From: Mesobacterium_A hydrothermale
GTDB taxonomy: Bacteria > Pseudomonadota > Alphaproteobacteria > Rhodobacterales > Rhodobacteraceae
Length of the DNA stretch: 64,000 nucleotides
NCBI RefSeq assembly: GCF_035818635.1
Contig: NZ_JAYLLH010000013.1
Span: forward strand, 47,508-111,507
Direction of reading: 5' to 3'
Within the stretch, counting starts at the first letter, position 1, and each line of letters begins with the position of its first letter. A model generated the notes under the pieces. It had not been told where the DNA came from. It was given only the letters and a program-made list of their open reading frames with translations, and did not search any database. The translations under genes were made by a program, and so were the position numbers. This document shows positions 9,401 to 17,043 of the stretch, piece after piece.

Positions 9401-10003
9401 CATTTCATAGGCCATCTCAACAAAGCCGCGTTCGGTCTGTTTCTCGGCTTCGGGTTGGCCGTTCTCGCCCGGGTGGCGCTGCAATTCGACATACAGCCTG
9501 TCGCCGTAGATGTCGCAAAGCTGTGTCATCAGCGCCTGCGCCGCGCCGCGCTGGCCCTGCTGCAACCAGTGTCCCACCGGCCCCTCTGGCCCGCCGGTCA
9601 GACAGATCAGTCCTTCGCCGTGCTGCGCCAGGTCTTCCAGCGTGACGTGCGGCAATTGCCCGTCGGTCCGCAGGTAAAGGCAGCTGTTCAGCTTCATCAG
9701 GTTTTCATACCCGCGCTCGTTCTGCGCCAGCAGGACCAGCCCGGCGGGATCGCGGGGGCGTTCGCCGGGGGCGGGGGTGGCGTATTGCAGGCTGACCTGG
9801 CAACCGATGATCGGCTGGATCCCGGCGCCGCTGGCAGTGACGGAAAATTCAAGCGCCGCGAACAGGTTGTTGGTGTCGGTCACCGCGACCGCGGGCATGT
9901 CCATCGCCGCACACATGCCGGGCAGCTTTTTCAGCCGCACAGCCCCTTCCAGCAAGGAATATTCGGTGTGAACGCGAAGGTGTATGAATCGGGGATCTGC
10001 CAT
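6500..10003 (-). CDS. dnaE: DNA polymerase III subunit alpha
   Basis: The replicative polymerase, 1167 residues. The N-terminal PHP domain begins FIHLRVHTEYSLLEGA. The palm has the catalytic aspartates in PDFDIDFC, and GPGRGSGAGSLVAYAL precedes it. The tau/beta-binding and OB-fold region lies at the C-terminus, ending GILAVEEV. This is the DnaE1 type rather than the mutagenic ImuC/DnaE2, judging by length and the intact PHP region. The frame stays open far upstream, to about 12319, but that extension runs antisense through xdhA and is not credible; ATG 10003 starts MADPRFIHLRVHTEYS as in the family. Confidence 0.96.
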   Translation of the reverse strand: MADPRFIHLRVHTEYSLLEGAVRLKKLPGMCAAMDMPAVAVTDTNNLFAALEFSVTASGAGIQPIIGCQVSLQYATPAPGERPRDPAGLVLLAQNERGYENLMKLNSCLYLRTDGQLPHVTLEDLAQHGEGLICLTGGPEGPVGHWLQQGQRGAAQALMTQLCDIYGDRLYVELQRHPGENGQPEAEKQTERGFVEMAYEMGLPLVATNDVYFPKSDMYEAHDALICIAEGAYVDQQNPRRRLTNQHYFKSQQEMVTLFADLPEAIENTVEIARRCAFMAYKRPPILPKFADDEVEELRRQANEGLQARLAVIPHATSVEEYQKRLDFELDIIEGMGFPGYFLIVADFIKWAKDHDIPVGPGRGSGAGSLVAYALTITDLDPLRYSLLFERFLNPERVSMPDFDIDFCMDRREEVIQYVQEKYGHDRVAQIITFGALLSKAAVRDIGRVLQMPYGQVDRLSKMIPVEGVKPVSIEKALQDEPRLKEEARAEEVVDRLLKYGMQVEGLLRNASTHAAGVVIADRPTDELVPLYRDPRSDMPATQFNMKWVEQAGLVKFDFLGLKTLTVIQNAMDLIFKSGRPLHVAADGTQLYEPAEGAENQINAIPLDDEASYKLYAAAKTVAVFQVESSGMMDALRRMKPTCIEDIVALVALYRPGPMENIPTYCEVKNGLKEIASVHPLIDHILEETQGIIVYQEQVMQIAQVMAGYSLGGADLLRRAMGKKIKEAMDAERPKFEKGAAENGVDKKKATEVFDLLEKFANYGFNKSHAAAYAVVSYQTAWLKANHPVEFMAGVMNCDIHLTDKLAIYFEEVKKGLSLDYVPPCVNRSLPTFDVVEGKLIYALGALKNVGVEAMKLVVEGRGDKPFVTLFDFARRVDLKRVGKRPLEMLARAGGFDVLDRNRRRVFDSLDALVAYSAAVHEQKASNQVSLFGEAGEDLPEPRLAPVNDWLPAERLAEEHKAIGFYLSGHPLDDYLGALKRQKCMTLAELQEKAERDGGAVGRVGVMVSGLQERKSGRGTRFFRMSISDPTGQVAGIALFADDFETCRRVFEQDSKVIMSLEARFNEGQFDPVGRSVAPLEAQMAGAVGTGLRIFLDEEGALTGIASVLKRAADQLPKAPRGPIELCLSHAGLPGEVTMDLKQQFPVTPEIKGALKSLPGILAVEEV

Positions 10004-10104
10004 GCCGCCACGATATGTTGCGGTTAAGGTCAGGGAAAGCCCCAACCCACACGCGTGTCCCGTCCTCACCCCCAGGGTCGGGGGTGCGTTCAGAAAGGGC
10101 GGGA

Positions 10105-10130
10105 AAAACTTAGCGCAAAGGCTAAGTTTT
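10105..10130. promoter_or_regulatory. perfect inverted repeat, candidate ArsR-family operator
   Basis: Arms AAAACTTAGC (10105-10114) and GCTAAGTTTT (10121-10130) are perfect complements around a 6-base centre, ending 26 bases before the start of the ArsR-like regulator. ArsR-type repressors bind AT-rich dyads over their own promoters, so autoregulation is the natural inference. Assignment is from position and symmetry only. Confidence 0.5.
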
Positions 10131-10156
10131 GTTTGCCGACTCACTACGGTGCTCAC

Positions 10157-10516
10157 ATGCTTGGCCACATGACCAGCCACCTGACCGCAGTGTTCGCCGC
10201 CCTGGCCGATCCGACACGCCGTGCGGTGATCGAACGGTTGACCCGGGGCGCCGCGCCCGTCACCGAATTGTACGCGCCGCATGACATGGCGCTGCCCACC
10301 TTCCTGCGCCACCTCAAGGTGCTGGAGGACAGCGGCCTTGTCCGCAGCGAGAAAACCGGCCGCGTCCGCACCGTGCGTATCGAAGCCCGGGCGCTGGCCG
10401 AGGTCGAAACGTGGCTGCGCCGTCAAAGACGCCCCCGGGGCGCGCCGACGGACCGGCTCGAATCCCTGGCCCTGCGGCTGGAGGCGGATTTCAGCGACCG
10501 AAAGGACACTGCATGA
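10157..10516 (+). CDS. ArsR/SmtB family transcriptional regulator
   Basis: A 119-residue winged-helix repressor. The family hallmark ALADPTRRAVIERL is followed by the recognition helix region LPTFLRHLKVLEDSGLV and the wing RSEKTGRVRTVRI. No cysteine metal-binding ELCVCDL motif is present, so it belongs to the metal-independent SdpR-like group that is usually paired with an SRPBCC/AHSA1 gene. Starts at 10157 (MLGHMTSHL) or 10169 (MTSHL) cannot be separated. Its stop overlaps the next start in ATGA, and the next gene is the expected SRPBCC partner, in broken form. Confidence 0.85.
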   Translation: MLGHMTSHLTAVFAALADPTRRAVIERLTRGAAPVTELYAPHDMALPTFLRHLKVLEDSGLVRSEKTGRVRTVRIEARALAEVETWLRRQRRPRGAPTDRLESLALRLEADFSDRKDTA

Positions 10517-10680
10517 CCGACCACGATCGCGCGCTCGTCCTCGAACGCAGGTGGCATGCGCCCCGCGCGGTGGCGATGCACAACCAGGCCGAGGCGAAGA
10601 AACACCACGCCGCCATGGGCTTCCGCGATGGCTGGGGCGCGGCCGCAACACAGCCGGAAGCCTTGGCGAAAACGCTCTGA
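10513..10680 (+). pseudogene. SRPBCC (AHSA1-like) protein, internal deletion remnant
   Basis: A 55-residue frame coupled to the ArsR gene by ATGA. Its first 20 residues (MTDHDRALVLERRWHAPRAV) read like the start of an AHSA1/SRPBCC domain, where the first strand is followed by an APR-V-W segment. Its last 30 (AKKHHAAMGFRDGWGAAATQ and on) read like the end of the same domain, where HEEMGF-GWG-Q-L is typical. Full-length members are about 140-160 residues, so roughly 90-100 central residues are missing with the frame kept. The hydrophobic cavity would be absent. It is either a deletion relic or, less likely, a functional micro-protein. Confidence 0.65.
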
Positions 10681-10849
10681 TCTGCCCAAAATCCCGGCGA
10701 TTGATGGATTGCCGGGCAAATTTTCCTTGCCAAATTGCAGAATCGCCGCCTAGCCTGACCTCTGCACAGGGATAAACCCGCGCGCTTTCTACGCCGCATC
10801 GAGGGCGCGCAGCAAAAGGGTCACTTAGGTAAGGCGGCGGGTTTTCAGC

Positions 10850-12229
10850 ATGGATATCACCTTTCTTCTGAACGGAGAGAGCGTGGAACTGCGTGATGTG
10901 TCTGCGACGCGCACGCTGCTCGACTGGTTGCGCGAGGATCGCGCGCTCACCGGCACCAAGGAGGGTTGCAACGAAGGCGACTGTGGGGCCTGCACCGTGA
11001 TGGTGACAGATGCCGACGGATCGAAGGCGCTCAATGCCTGCATCCTTTTCCTGCCGCAACTGCATGGCAAATCTGTACGCACGGTCGAAGGCATCGCCGC
11101 CCCCGATGGCGCGCTGCACCCGGTGCAGCAGGCCATGATCGACCTGCACGGCAGCCAGTGCGGCTTTTGTACGCCGGGGTTCATCATGTCGATGGCGGTG
11201 GCGCACAAGAACGGCGACCGCGACCACGACACCGCGCTTGCGGGAAACCTGTGTCGTTGCACCGGCTACGCCCCCATCGTGCGCGCTGCAGAGGCCGCCG
11301 CCAACCAACCGGTTCCCGCCTGGATGCAGGACGATGCCGTGGCAACGAACGCGGCGCCCGCGGGCGATACCACCGGCGTCGCTGCGCCGGAAACCGTGGC
11401 AGAGCTTGCAGCGCTTTACGCCGCCAACCCCGATGCGACGCTGGTTGCCGGGGCCACCGACGTGGGCCTGTGGGTGACCAAGCAGATGCGCGATCTGGGC
11501 CAGGTGATCTTCCTCAACCGCTGCCGCGACCTGCAACAGATCGACGAAAGCGACGATGCCCTCCGCTTTGGTGCCGGTGTCACGATGGACCGGGTGCTTG
11601 CAGCGCTGGCGCCGCTTTATCCGTCCTACGCCGAAATGGTCCGCCGCTTTGCCTCTGCCCAGGTGCGGGCGGCGGCGACGATTGGCGGCAATATCGCCAA
11701 CGGTTCGCCAATCGGGGACAACCCGCCGCCGCTGATCGCGCTGGGGGCCACGCTGCACCTGCGCTGCGGCGACACCACTCGTGACCTGCCGATCGAGGAC
11801 TTCTTCCTCGACTATGGCAAGCAGGACCGCGCAAAGGGTGAATTTGTCGAGGCAATCAGCGTGCCCAAAACGCCCGACCGGCTGCGGGTCTACAAACTGT
11901 CGAAACGGTTCGATCAGGACATTTCCGCCGTCTGCGGCGCGTTCAACATCACCGTGGAGGATGGCACCGTCAGTGCCGCGCGCATCGCCTTTGGCGGCAT
12001 GGCCGGCATTCCGAAACGGGCCAGTCACGTGGAGGCCGCGATCATCGGCAAGCCCTGGACCGAGGCGACGCTTGCCGCCGCCGCGGATGCCTGGGCCATG
12101 GATTTCACCCCGCTGTCCGACATGCGCGCCAGCGCGGAGTATCGTCTGACCACGGCGCGCAACATGCTGCGCCGGTACTGGCTGGAAGATCAGGGGCAGA
12201 TCGTCGACGTAAAGGCGGTGCCGGCATGA
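10850..12229 (+). CDS. xdhA: xanthine dehydrogenase small subunit (2Fe-2S and FAD)
   Basis: 459 residues, matching the length of Rhodobacter XdhA. The N-terminal ferredoxin domain has C40, C45, C48 and C64. The second 2Fe-2S domain has C104 and C107 (CGFCTPG) and C135 and C137 (CRCTGY). The FAD-binding domain follows, with VAGATDVGLWVTKQ and AAATIGGNIANGSPIGD. It passes electrons from the molybdenum centre of XdhB to NAD+. It heads xdhABC; the xdhB start overlaps its stop (ATGA). Confidence 0.95.
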   Translation: MDITFLLNGESVELRDVSATRTLLDWLREDRALTGTKEGCNEGDCGACTVMVTDADGSKALNACILFLPQLHGKSVRTVEGIAAPDGALHPVQQAMIDLHGSQCGFCTPGFIMSMAVAHKNGDRDHDTALAGNLCRCTGYAPIVRAAEAAANQPVPAWMQDDAVATNAAPAGDTTGVAAPETVAELAALYAANPDATLVAGATDVGLWVTKQMRDLGQVIFLNRCRDLQQIDESDDALRFGAGVTMDRVLAALAPLYPSYAEMVRRFASAQVRAAATIGGNIANGSPIGDNPPPLIALGATLHLRCGDTTRDLPIEDFFLDYGKQDRAKGEFVEAISVPKTPDRLRVYKLSKRFDQDISAVCGAFNITVEDGTVSAARIAFGGMAGIPKRASHVEAAIIGKPWTEATLAAAADAWAMDFTPLSDMRASAEYRLTTARNMLRRYWLEDQGQIVDVKAVPA

Positions 12230-14577
12230 CCATGAGCGTTGCAAAACCCCTTCCCCATGACGCGGCCGCCCTGCATGTGACCGGCAAGGCGCGGTATGTC
12301 GATGACATCCCGACGCCACCCGGCACGCTGCACCTGGCCTTTGGCCTGTCCAGCGTGGCGAATGGCCGGATCACCGCGATCAACCTTGACGCCGTGCGTG
12401 CCGCCCCCGGTGTTGTCCTGGTGCTGGAGGCGAAAGACCTGCCCGGCGATTGCGATTGTTCGCCGTCCAACCACGACGAACCGCTGTTGGCGGGGCATAC
12501 GGTCAACTATGTCGGCCAGCAGGTTTTCCTTGTTGCCGCCACCAGCCACCTTGCCGCGCGCCGGGCTGCGCGGCTGGCAAGGATCACCTATCAGGAACGC
12601 GACGCGATCCTGTCCATCGACGACGCGATGGCGGCGGATGACCGGTTCGAAGACGGCCCGCGCATCTGGTCGCGGGGCGATGCCGGGGCGGCCATCGACA
12701 GCGCGAAGAACGTGATCGAGGGCAGCCTGACCATGGGTGGCCAGGAACATTTCTATCTTGAAAGCCAGGCCGCGATGGCGTTGCCGCAGGACGATGGCGA
12801 AGTGGTCGTGCACAGTTCGACCCAGCACCCGACAGAGATCCAGCACAAGGTGGCCCATGCGCTGGGCCTGCCGATGCACAGCGTGCGGGTTGAAACCCGG
12901 CGGATGGGCGGCGGCTTTGGCGGCAAGGAAAGCCAGGGCAACGCGCTGGCGATTTCCTGTGCGCTGGTGGCGCGGATGACGGGCCGGCCGGTCAAGATGC
13001 GCTATGACCGCGACGACGACATGACGATCACCGGTAAGCGGCACGATTTCCGCATCGATTACCGGGTGGGGTTTGACGATGGCGGTGTGATCGCCGGGGT
13101 CGAGTTCCTGCACCTGACCCGGGCGGGCTGGTCGATGGACCTGACATTGCCGGTGGCGGATCGTGCGATGCTGCACGCCGACAACGCCTATTTCATTCCC
13201 GCGATGCGGATCGAAAGCCACCGTTTGCGGACCAATATGCAAAGCGCGACGGCCTATCGTGGCTTTGGCGGGCCGCAGGGGATGCTGGGGATCGAACGGG
13301 TGCTGGATCACGTCGCCTATGCCGTGGGCCGGGACCCGCTGGAGGTGCGCAAGGCGAATTACTATGCCGAGGCACCGGTGGCGGAAGCTGGGGGGCCGTC
13401 TGCCCCCCCGTCCCCCCCCGAGGATATTTCCGGCCAGAAGAAGGTGCAGACAACGCATTATGGCCAGCCGGTCGAGGATTTCGAACTGGGCGCCATGACC
13501 GCGGCGCTGGAGGCGTCTTGCGACTATGCCACCCGGCGCGCGGCGGTGCGCAAGTGGAACGCGGAAAACAGCGTGCTGAAGAAGGGCATCGCCCTGACGC
13601 CGGTGAAATTCGGCATCTCCTTCACGCTGACCCACCTGAACCAGGCGGGTGCCCTGGTGCATGTCTACCAGGACGGCTCGATCCGTATGAACCACGGCGG
13701 GACAGAGATGGGGCAGGGCCTGTTCCAGAAAGTCGCGCAAGTTGCGGCCAGCCGTTTTGGCGTGCCGATGGCGGTGGTCAAGATCACCGCGACCGATACC
13801 GGCAAGGTGCCCAACACCTCGGCCACGGCGGCGTCGTCCGGTTCCGACCTGAATGGCATGGCGGTCAAGATTGCCTGTGACACGATCCGGGACCGGATGG
13901 CCGGGTACCTGGCGCAACAGTACCAGTGCAGCCCGGCAGATGTACGGTTCAAGGACGGAAGCGTACAACTTGGCAGCCAGAGCATCAGTTTCGCCGAGGC
14001 CGCCGCGCTCTGCTATGGCGGGCGGGTCAGCCTGTCGGCCACCGGCTTTTACAAGACGCCCAAGGTCGAATGGGACCGGATCAAGGGGCAGGGGCGGCCG
14101 TTCTATTATTTTGCCTACGGTGTCAGCTGTTCCGAGGTGGTCGTGGACACCCTGACCGGCGAATACCGCATCCTGCGCGCCGACGTGTTGCACGACTGCG
14201 GGTCGTCGCTGAACCCCGCGCTGGATGTGGGCCAGGTCGAAGGTGCCTATGTGCAGGGGGCGGGCTGGCTGACGACCGAAGAACTGCTCTGGGACGACAA
14301 GGGCCGGCTGCGCACCCATGCGCCCTCGACCTACAAGATCCCGGCCTGTTCCGACCGGCCCGACGTGTTCACCGTCGCGCTGTGGGACGGACGGAACCGC
14401 GAGAACACGATCTATCGCTCGAAAGCGGTGGGGGAACCGCCGTTCATGCACGGCATTTCGGTGCTGATGGCGCTGTCGGATGCGGTTGGATCGTGCGGCA
14501 CGGCCTATCCCGATCTGGATGCCCCGGCAACGCCCGAGCGCGTTCTTGCCGCGATTGAACGGGTGCGCCATGTTTGA
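12226..14577 (+). CDS. xdhB: xanthine dehydrogenase large (molybdopterin) subunit
   Basis: Oxidises hypoxanthine and xanthine at the molybdenum cofactor. 783 residues. Cofactor and active-site motifs are present: GGQEHFYLES, GGGFGGKES (substrate-binding Glu), TAYRGFGGPQGM (substrate-binding Arg) and KAVGEPPFMHG (catalytic Glu). Odd feature: residues about 387-406 (AGGPSAPPSPPEDISGQKK) are encoded by an in-frame copy of the dispersed hairpin element, at a place between the two molybdenum-binding lobes where a surface loop is expected. All catalytic motifs lie outside it, so the enzyme is probably active. Translationally coupled to xdhA and xdhC. Confidence 0.95.
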   Translation: MTMSVAKPLPHDAAALHVTGKARYVDDIPTPPGTLHLAFGLSSVANGRITAINLDAVRAAPGVVLVLEAKDLPGDCDCSPSNHDEPLLAGHTVNYVGQQVFLVAATSHLAARRAARLARITYQERDAILSIDDAMAADDRFEDGPRIWSRGDAGAAIDSAKNVIEGSLTMGGQEHFYLESQAAMALPQDDGEVVVHSSTQHPTEIQHKVAHALGLPMHSVRVETRRMGGGFGGKESQGNALAISCALVARMTGRPVKMRYDRDDDMTITGKRHDFRIDYRVGFDDGGVIAGVEFLHLTRAGWSMDLTLPVADRAMLHADNAYFIPAMRIESHRLRTNMQSATAYRGFGGPQGMLGIERVLDHVAYAVGRDPLEVRKANYYAEAPVAEAGGPSAPPSPPEDISGQKKVQTTHYGQPVEDFELGAMTAALEASCDYATRRAAVRKWNAENSVLKKGIALTPVKFGISFTLTHLNQAGALVHVYQDGSIRMNHGGTEMGQGLFQKVAQVAASRFGVPMAVVKITATDTGKVPNTSATAASSGSDLNGMAVKIACDTIRDRMAGYLAQQYQCSPADVRFKDGSVQLGSQSISFAEAAALCYGGRVSLSATGFYKTPKVEWDRIKGQGRPFYYFAYGVSCSEVVVDTLTGEYRILRADVLHDCGSSLNPALDVGQVEGAYVQGAGWLTTEELLWDDKGRLRTHAPSTYKIPACSDRPDVFTVALWDGRNRENTIYRSKAVGEPPFMHGISVLMALSDAVGSCGTAYPDLDAPATPERVLAAIERVRHV
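13387..13446 (-). repeat. dispersed hairpin element, copy C, inside xdhB
   Basis: Read on the minus strand this stretch is CTTCTTCTGGCCGGAAATAT followed by CCTCGGGGGGGG and then a GGGGGGGCAGACGGCCCCCC hairpin. That matches copy B (CTTCTTCTGGCCAAAAAATA, CCCGGGGG, G-run hairpin). Here it is part of the xdhB reading frame and adds a Pro/Gly-rich peptide without a stop codon. Confidence 0.65.
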
Positions 14578-15508
14578 CCGGATCGCGTTGAAGGCCGCCG
14601 TGACGGAGCACGGCCGCGTGGCCCGCGTAGTGATCGCGCAGGTCGCGGGGTCGTCCCCGCGCGAGGTGGGCGCGGCGATGCTGGTCTGGGAGCACGGCCA
14701 GTCCGGCACCATCGGTGGCGGCGCGCTGGAATACAAGGCCGCGCAACAGGCGTTCGTCCGCGAAGGGCTGACGCATCATGCGCTGGGTCCGAAACTGGGC
14801 CAATGCTGCGGCGGGGTTGTGACGCTTCTGACGGAAATCTATGACGCCCGGGCTGTCGCGGCGCTGGATGGCCGGGACGTGATCGCGCGCGGCACGGGCG
14901 CGATGCCGCTGGCTGTGAAGCGCCTGTTGGACCGGGCGCGGGGGCGCGGCGAACGGCCAGAGCCGCAACTGGTCAAGGGCTGGTTCATAGAACCGGTGGC
15001 CGAGGTCCAGACAGATCTGTGGATCTGGGGCGCGGGCCACGTGGGCCGGGCGCTGGTGGATGTCCTGGCGCCGCTGCCGGGCATGGCGATCACCTGGGTC
15101 GACACCGGGCCGGAACGGTTTCCTGATGCGATGCCTGACGGCGTGACGGCGTTGCCCGTGGCAGAGCCCGCGTTGCTGGCCGCCCGCGCGCCGACTGACG
15201 CGCATCACCTGATCCTGACCTACAGCCACGAACTGGACCTGGCGCTGTGCCATGCGCTGCTGGGCCGGGGATTCGGCTTTGCCGGGCTGATCGGGTCGGA
15301 CACGAAATGGGCGCGCTTTCGGTCCCGGCTGAAGGCGTTGGGCCATTCGGATGCACAAATCGGGCGCATCTGCTGCCCGATTGGGCAGAAAACCCTGGGC
15401 AAGCACCCCCAGGCCATTGCCGTGGGGGTCGCGGCGCAGTTACTGGAAACGCGTATCGCAGGGGGCATGACAAAGTGGCAGACGCACTCCTTACCATCGA
15501 GGGCCTGA
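14570..15508 (+). CDS. xdhC: xanthine dehydrogenase accessory protein XdhC
   Basis: Binds molybdenum cofactor, promotes its sulfuration and delivers it to XdhB. 312 residues. The N-terminal CoxI-like domain has VAGSSPREVGAAMLV and GTIGGGALEYKA with LGQCCGG. The C-terminal Rossmann-like domain has WIWGAGHVGRALVDVLAPL and GFAGLIGSDTKWARFRSRL. The ATG at 14570 overlaps the end of xdhB by 8 bases. Its 3' end overlaps the start of the ABC ATPase gene by 34 bases, linking the enzyme operon to the transporter. Confidence 0.92.
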   Translation: MFDRIALKAAVTEHGRVARVVIAQVAGSSPREVGAAMLVWEHGQSGTIGGGALEYKAAQQAFVREGLTHHALGPKLGQCCGGVVTLLTEIYDARAVAALDGRDVIARGTGAMPLAVKRLLDRARGRGERPEPQLVKGWFIEPVAEVQTDLWIWGAGHVGRALVDVLAPLPGMAITWVDTGPERFPDAMPDGVTALPVAEPALLAARAPTDAHHLILTYSHELDLALCHALLGRGFGFAGLIGSDTKWARFRSRLKALGHSDAQIGRICCPIGQKTLGKHPQAIAVGVAAQLLETRIAGGMTKWQTHSLPSRA

Positions 15509-16992
15509 CCAAGGCCTATCCGGGCGTCGTGGCCAACAGCGATGTCTCTTTCACCATCGGACAGGGCGAGATTCACGCGCTGCTGGGGGAAAACGGGGCC
15601 GGGAAATCCACGCTGGTCAAGATGATCTATGGGCTGGTGAAACCCGACAAGGGCACCATGACCCTGAACGGCACCCCCTATGCGCCCGCCGAGCCACGCG
15701 TCGCGCGGTCGTTGGGCGTGGCCATGGTGTTTCAGCACTTTTCGTTGTTCGAGGCGCTGACGGTGGCCGAAAACATCGCGCTGGGCATGGAAAACCCGCC
15801 CAAGCCGCGCGACCTGGCCCGCCAGATCCGCGAGGTGTCGGAAACCTACGGCCTGCCGCTGGATCCCGACCGCGTCGTCGGCACCCTGTCGGCAGGCGAA
15901 CGTCAGCGGGTCGAGATCATCCGCTGCCTGTTGCAGAACCCGCGCCTGCTGATCATGGACGAACCGACCAGCGTCCTGACTCCGCAAGAGGTCGATATCC
16001 TGTTCGAGACCCTGAAAAAGCTGCGTTCCGAGGGGACCTCGATCCTGTATATCAGTCACAAGCTGGAAGAGATCCGGGCGCTGTGCGACACCGCGACCAT
16101 CCTGCGGCTGGGCAAGAAGGTGGCCACCTGCACGCCTGCGGACACCACCGCCCGCGAACTGGCCGAGATGATGGTGGGCGCAAGCTTTGCCATGCCGGAA
16201 GCCAAGGACCAGCCGCTCGGCGACGTGCTGTTGCAGGTATCGGGCCTGTCGATGCCGTCGCCGGGGGCGTTCGGGACACCGCTGCGGGACATCACCTTCG
16301 AGGTGCGCGCGGGCGAGGTTCTGGGCCTGGGGGGGGTTGCCGGCAACGGGCAGGATGAATTGCTGATGGCGCTGTCGGGCGAACGCACGACCAAGGCGCA
16401 GTGCATCTGGCTGAAGGACAAGCCGGTGGGCAACCTTGGCCCTGCCGCGCGGCGCGCGATGGGCATCCTGTCGGGGCCGGAGGAACGGCTGGGCCATGCC
16501 GCCGCGCCGAACATGAGCCTTACCGAAAACGCCGTGCTGACCGCCGCGCATCGCGAGGGGCTGGTGTCGAACGGGTTCATCAACTGGGGCCGGTCGCGCG
16601 ACTTTGCGCAGAAGGTCATCAGCCAGTTCGACGTGCGCACGCCGGGGACAGAGACCGCGGCCCGGGCATTGTCGGGAGGCAACCTGCAGAAATTCGTGGT
16701 CGGGCGCGAAATCCTGCAACGGCCGGAGGTGTTGATCATCAACCAGCCGACCTGGGGCGTCGATGCCGCCGCCGCCGCCGCGATCCGGCAGGCGCTGCTG
16801 GACCTCGCAGCCCAGGGCGCGGCCATCGTCGTGATCAGCCAGGACCTGGACGAGCTGATGGAGATTTCCAACCGCTTCGGCGCGCTGAACGAAGGCCGCC
16901 TGTCGGCCATCCGCCCGGTCGAGGGGCTGACGATCGAGAAGATCGGCCTGATGATGGGCGGTGCCCATGACATGGAGGTAGCCCATGTGTGA
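15475..16992 (+). CDS. nucleoside/purine ABC transporter ATP-binding protein
   Basis: 505 residues with two fused ABC domains, as in transporters of the BMP/nucleoside class (NupA/YufO-like). The first domain has Walker A GENGAGKST, signature LSAGERQRVEI and Walker B LLIMDEPTS. The second has a weaker Walker A-like GVAGNGQDE, signature LSGGNLQKFVV and LIINQPTWGVD, so the second site looks degenerate, as is normal in this family. The GTG at 15475 is the start, since no in-frame ATG suits. The position directly after xdhC suggests uptake of purine nucleosides or bases to feed xanthine dehydrogenase. Confidence 0.88.
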   Translation: MADALLTIEGLTKAYPGVVANSDVSFTIGQGEIHALLGENGAGKSTLVKMIYGLVKPDKGTMTLNGTPYAPAEPRVARSLGVAMVFQHFSLFEALTVAENIALGMENPPKPRDLARQIREVSETYGLPLDPDRVVGTLSAGERQRVEIIRCLLQNPRLLIMDEPTSVLTPQEVDILFETLKKLRSEGTSILYISHKLEEIRALCDTATILRLGKKVATCTPADTTARELAEMMVGASFAMPEAKDQPLGDVLLQVSGLSMPSPGAFGTPLRDITFEVRAGEVLGLGGVAGNGQDELLMALSGERTTKAQCIWLKDKPVGNLGPAARRAMGILSGPEERLGHAAAPNMSLTENAVLTAAHREGLVSNGFINWGRSRDFAQKVISQFDVRTPGTETAARALSGGNLQKFVVGREILQRPEVLIINQPTWGVDAAAAAAIRQALLDLAAQGAAIVVISQDLDELMEISNRFGALNEGRLSAIRPVEGLTIEKIGLMMGGAHDMEVAHV

Positions 16993-17002
16993 CGCGGCGG
17001 AT

Positions 17003-17030
17003 TCGAGTATTTTCGGAAAGATGAAAGCAG
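17003..17030 (-). repeat. dispersed element core, degenerate copy E
   Basis: On the minus strand the sequence reads CTTTCATCTTTCCGAAAATA then CTCGAATC, which resembles the AT-rich lead of the other copies but without the G-run hairpin. It sits in the 51-base gap between the ATPase and permease genes of the transporter operon. Confidence 0.4.
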
Positions 17031-17043
17031 GGGGACGGCGCGC

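Noticed and set aside
10004..12319. N-terminal extension of dnaE of about 770 codons
   Set aside because: It runs antisense through the ArsR gene and xdhA and adds low-complexity Arg/His-rich sequence; the PHP domain begins immediately after ATG 10003.
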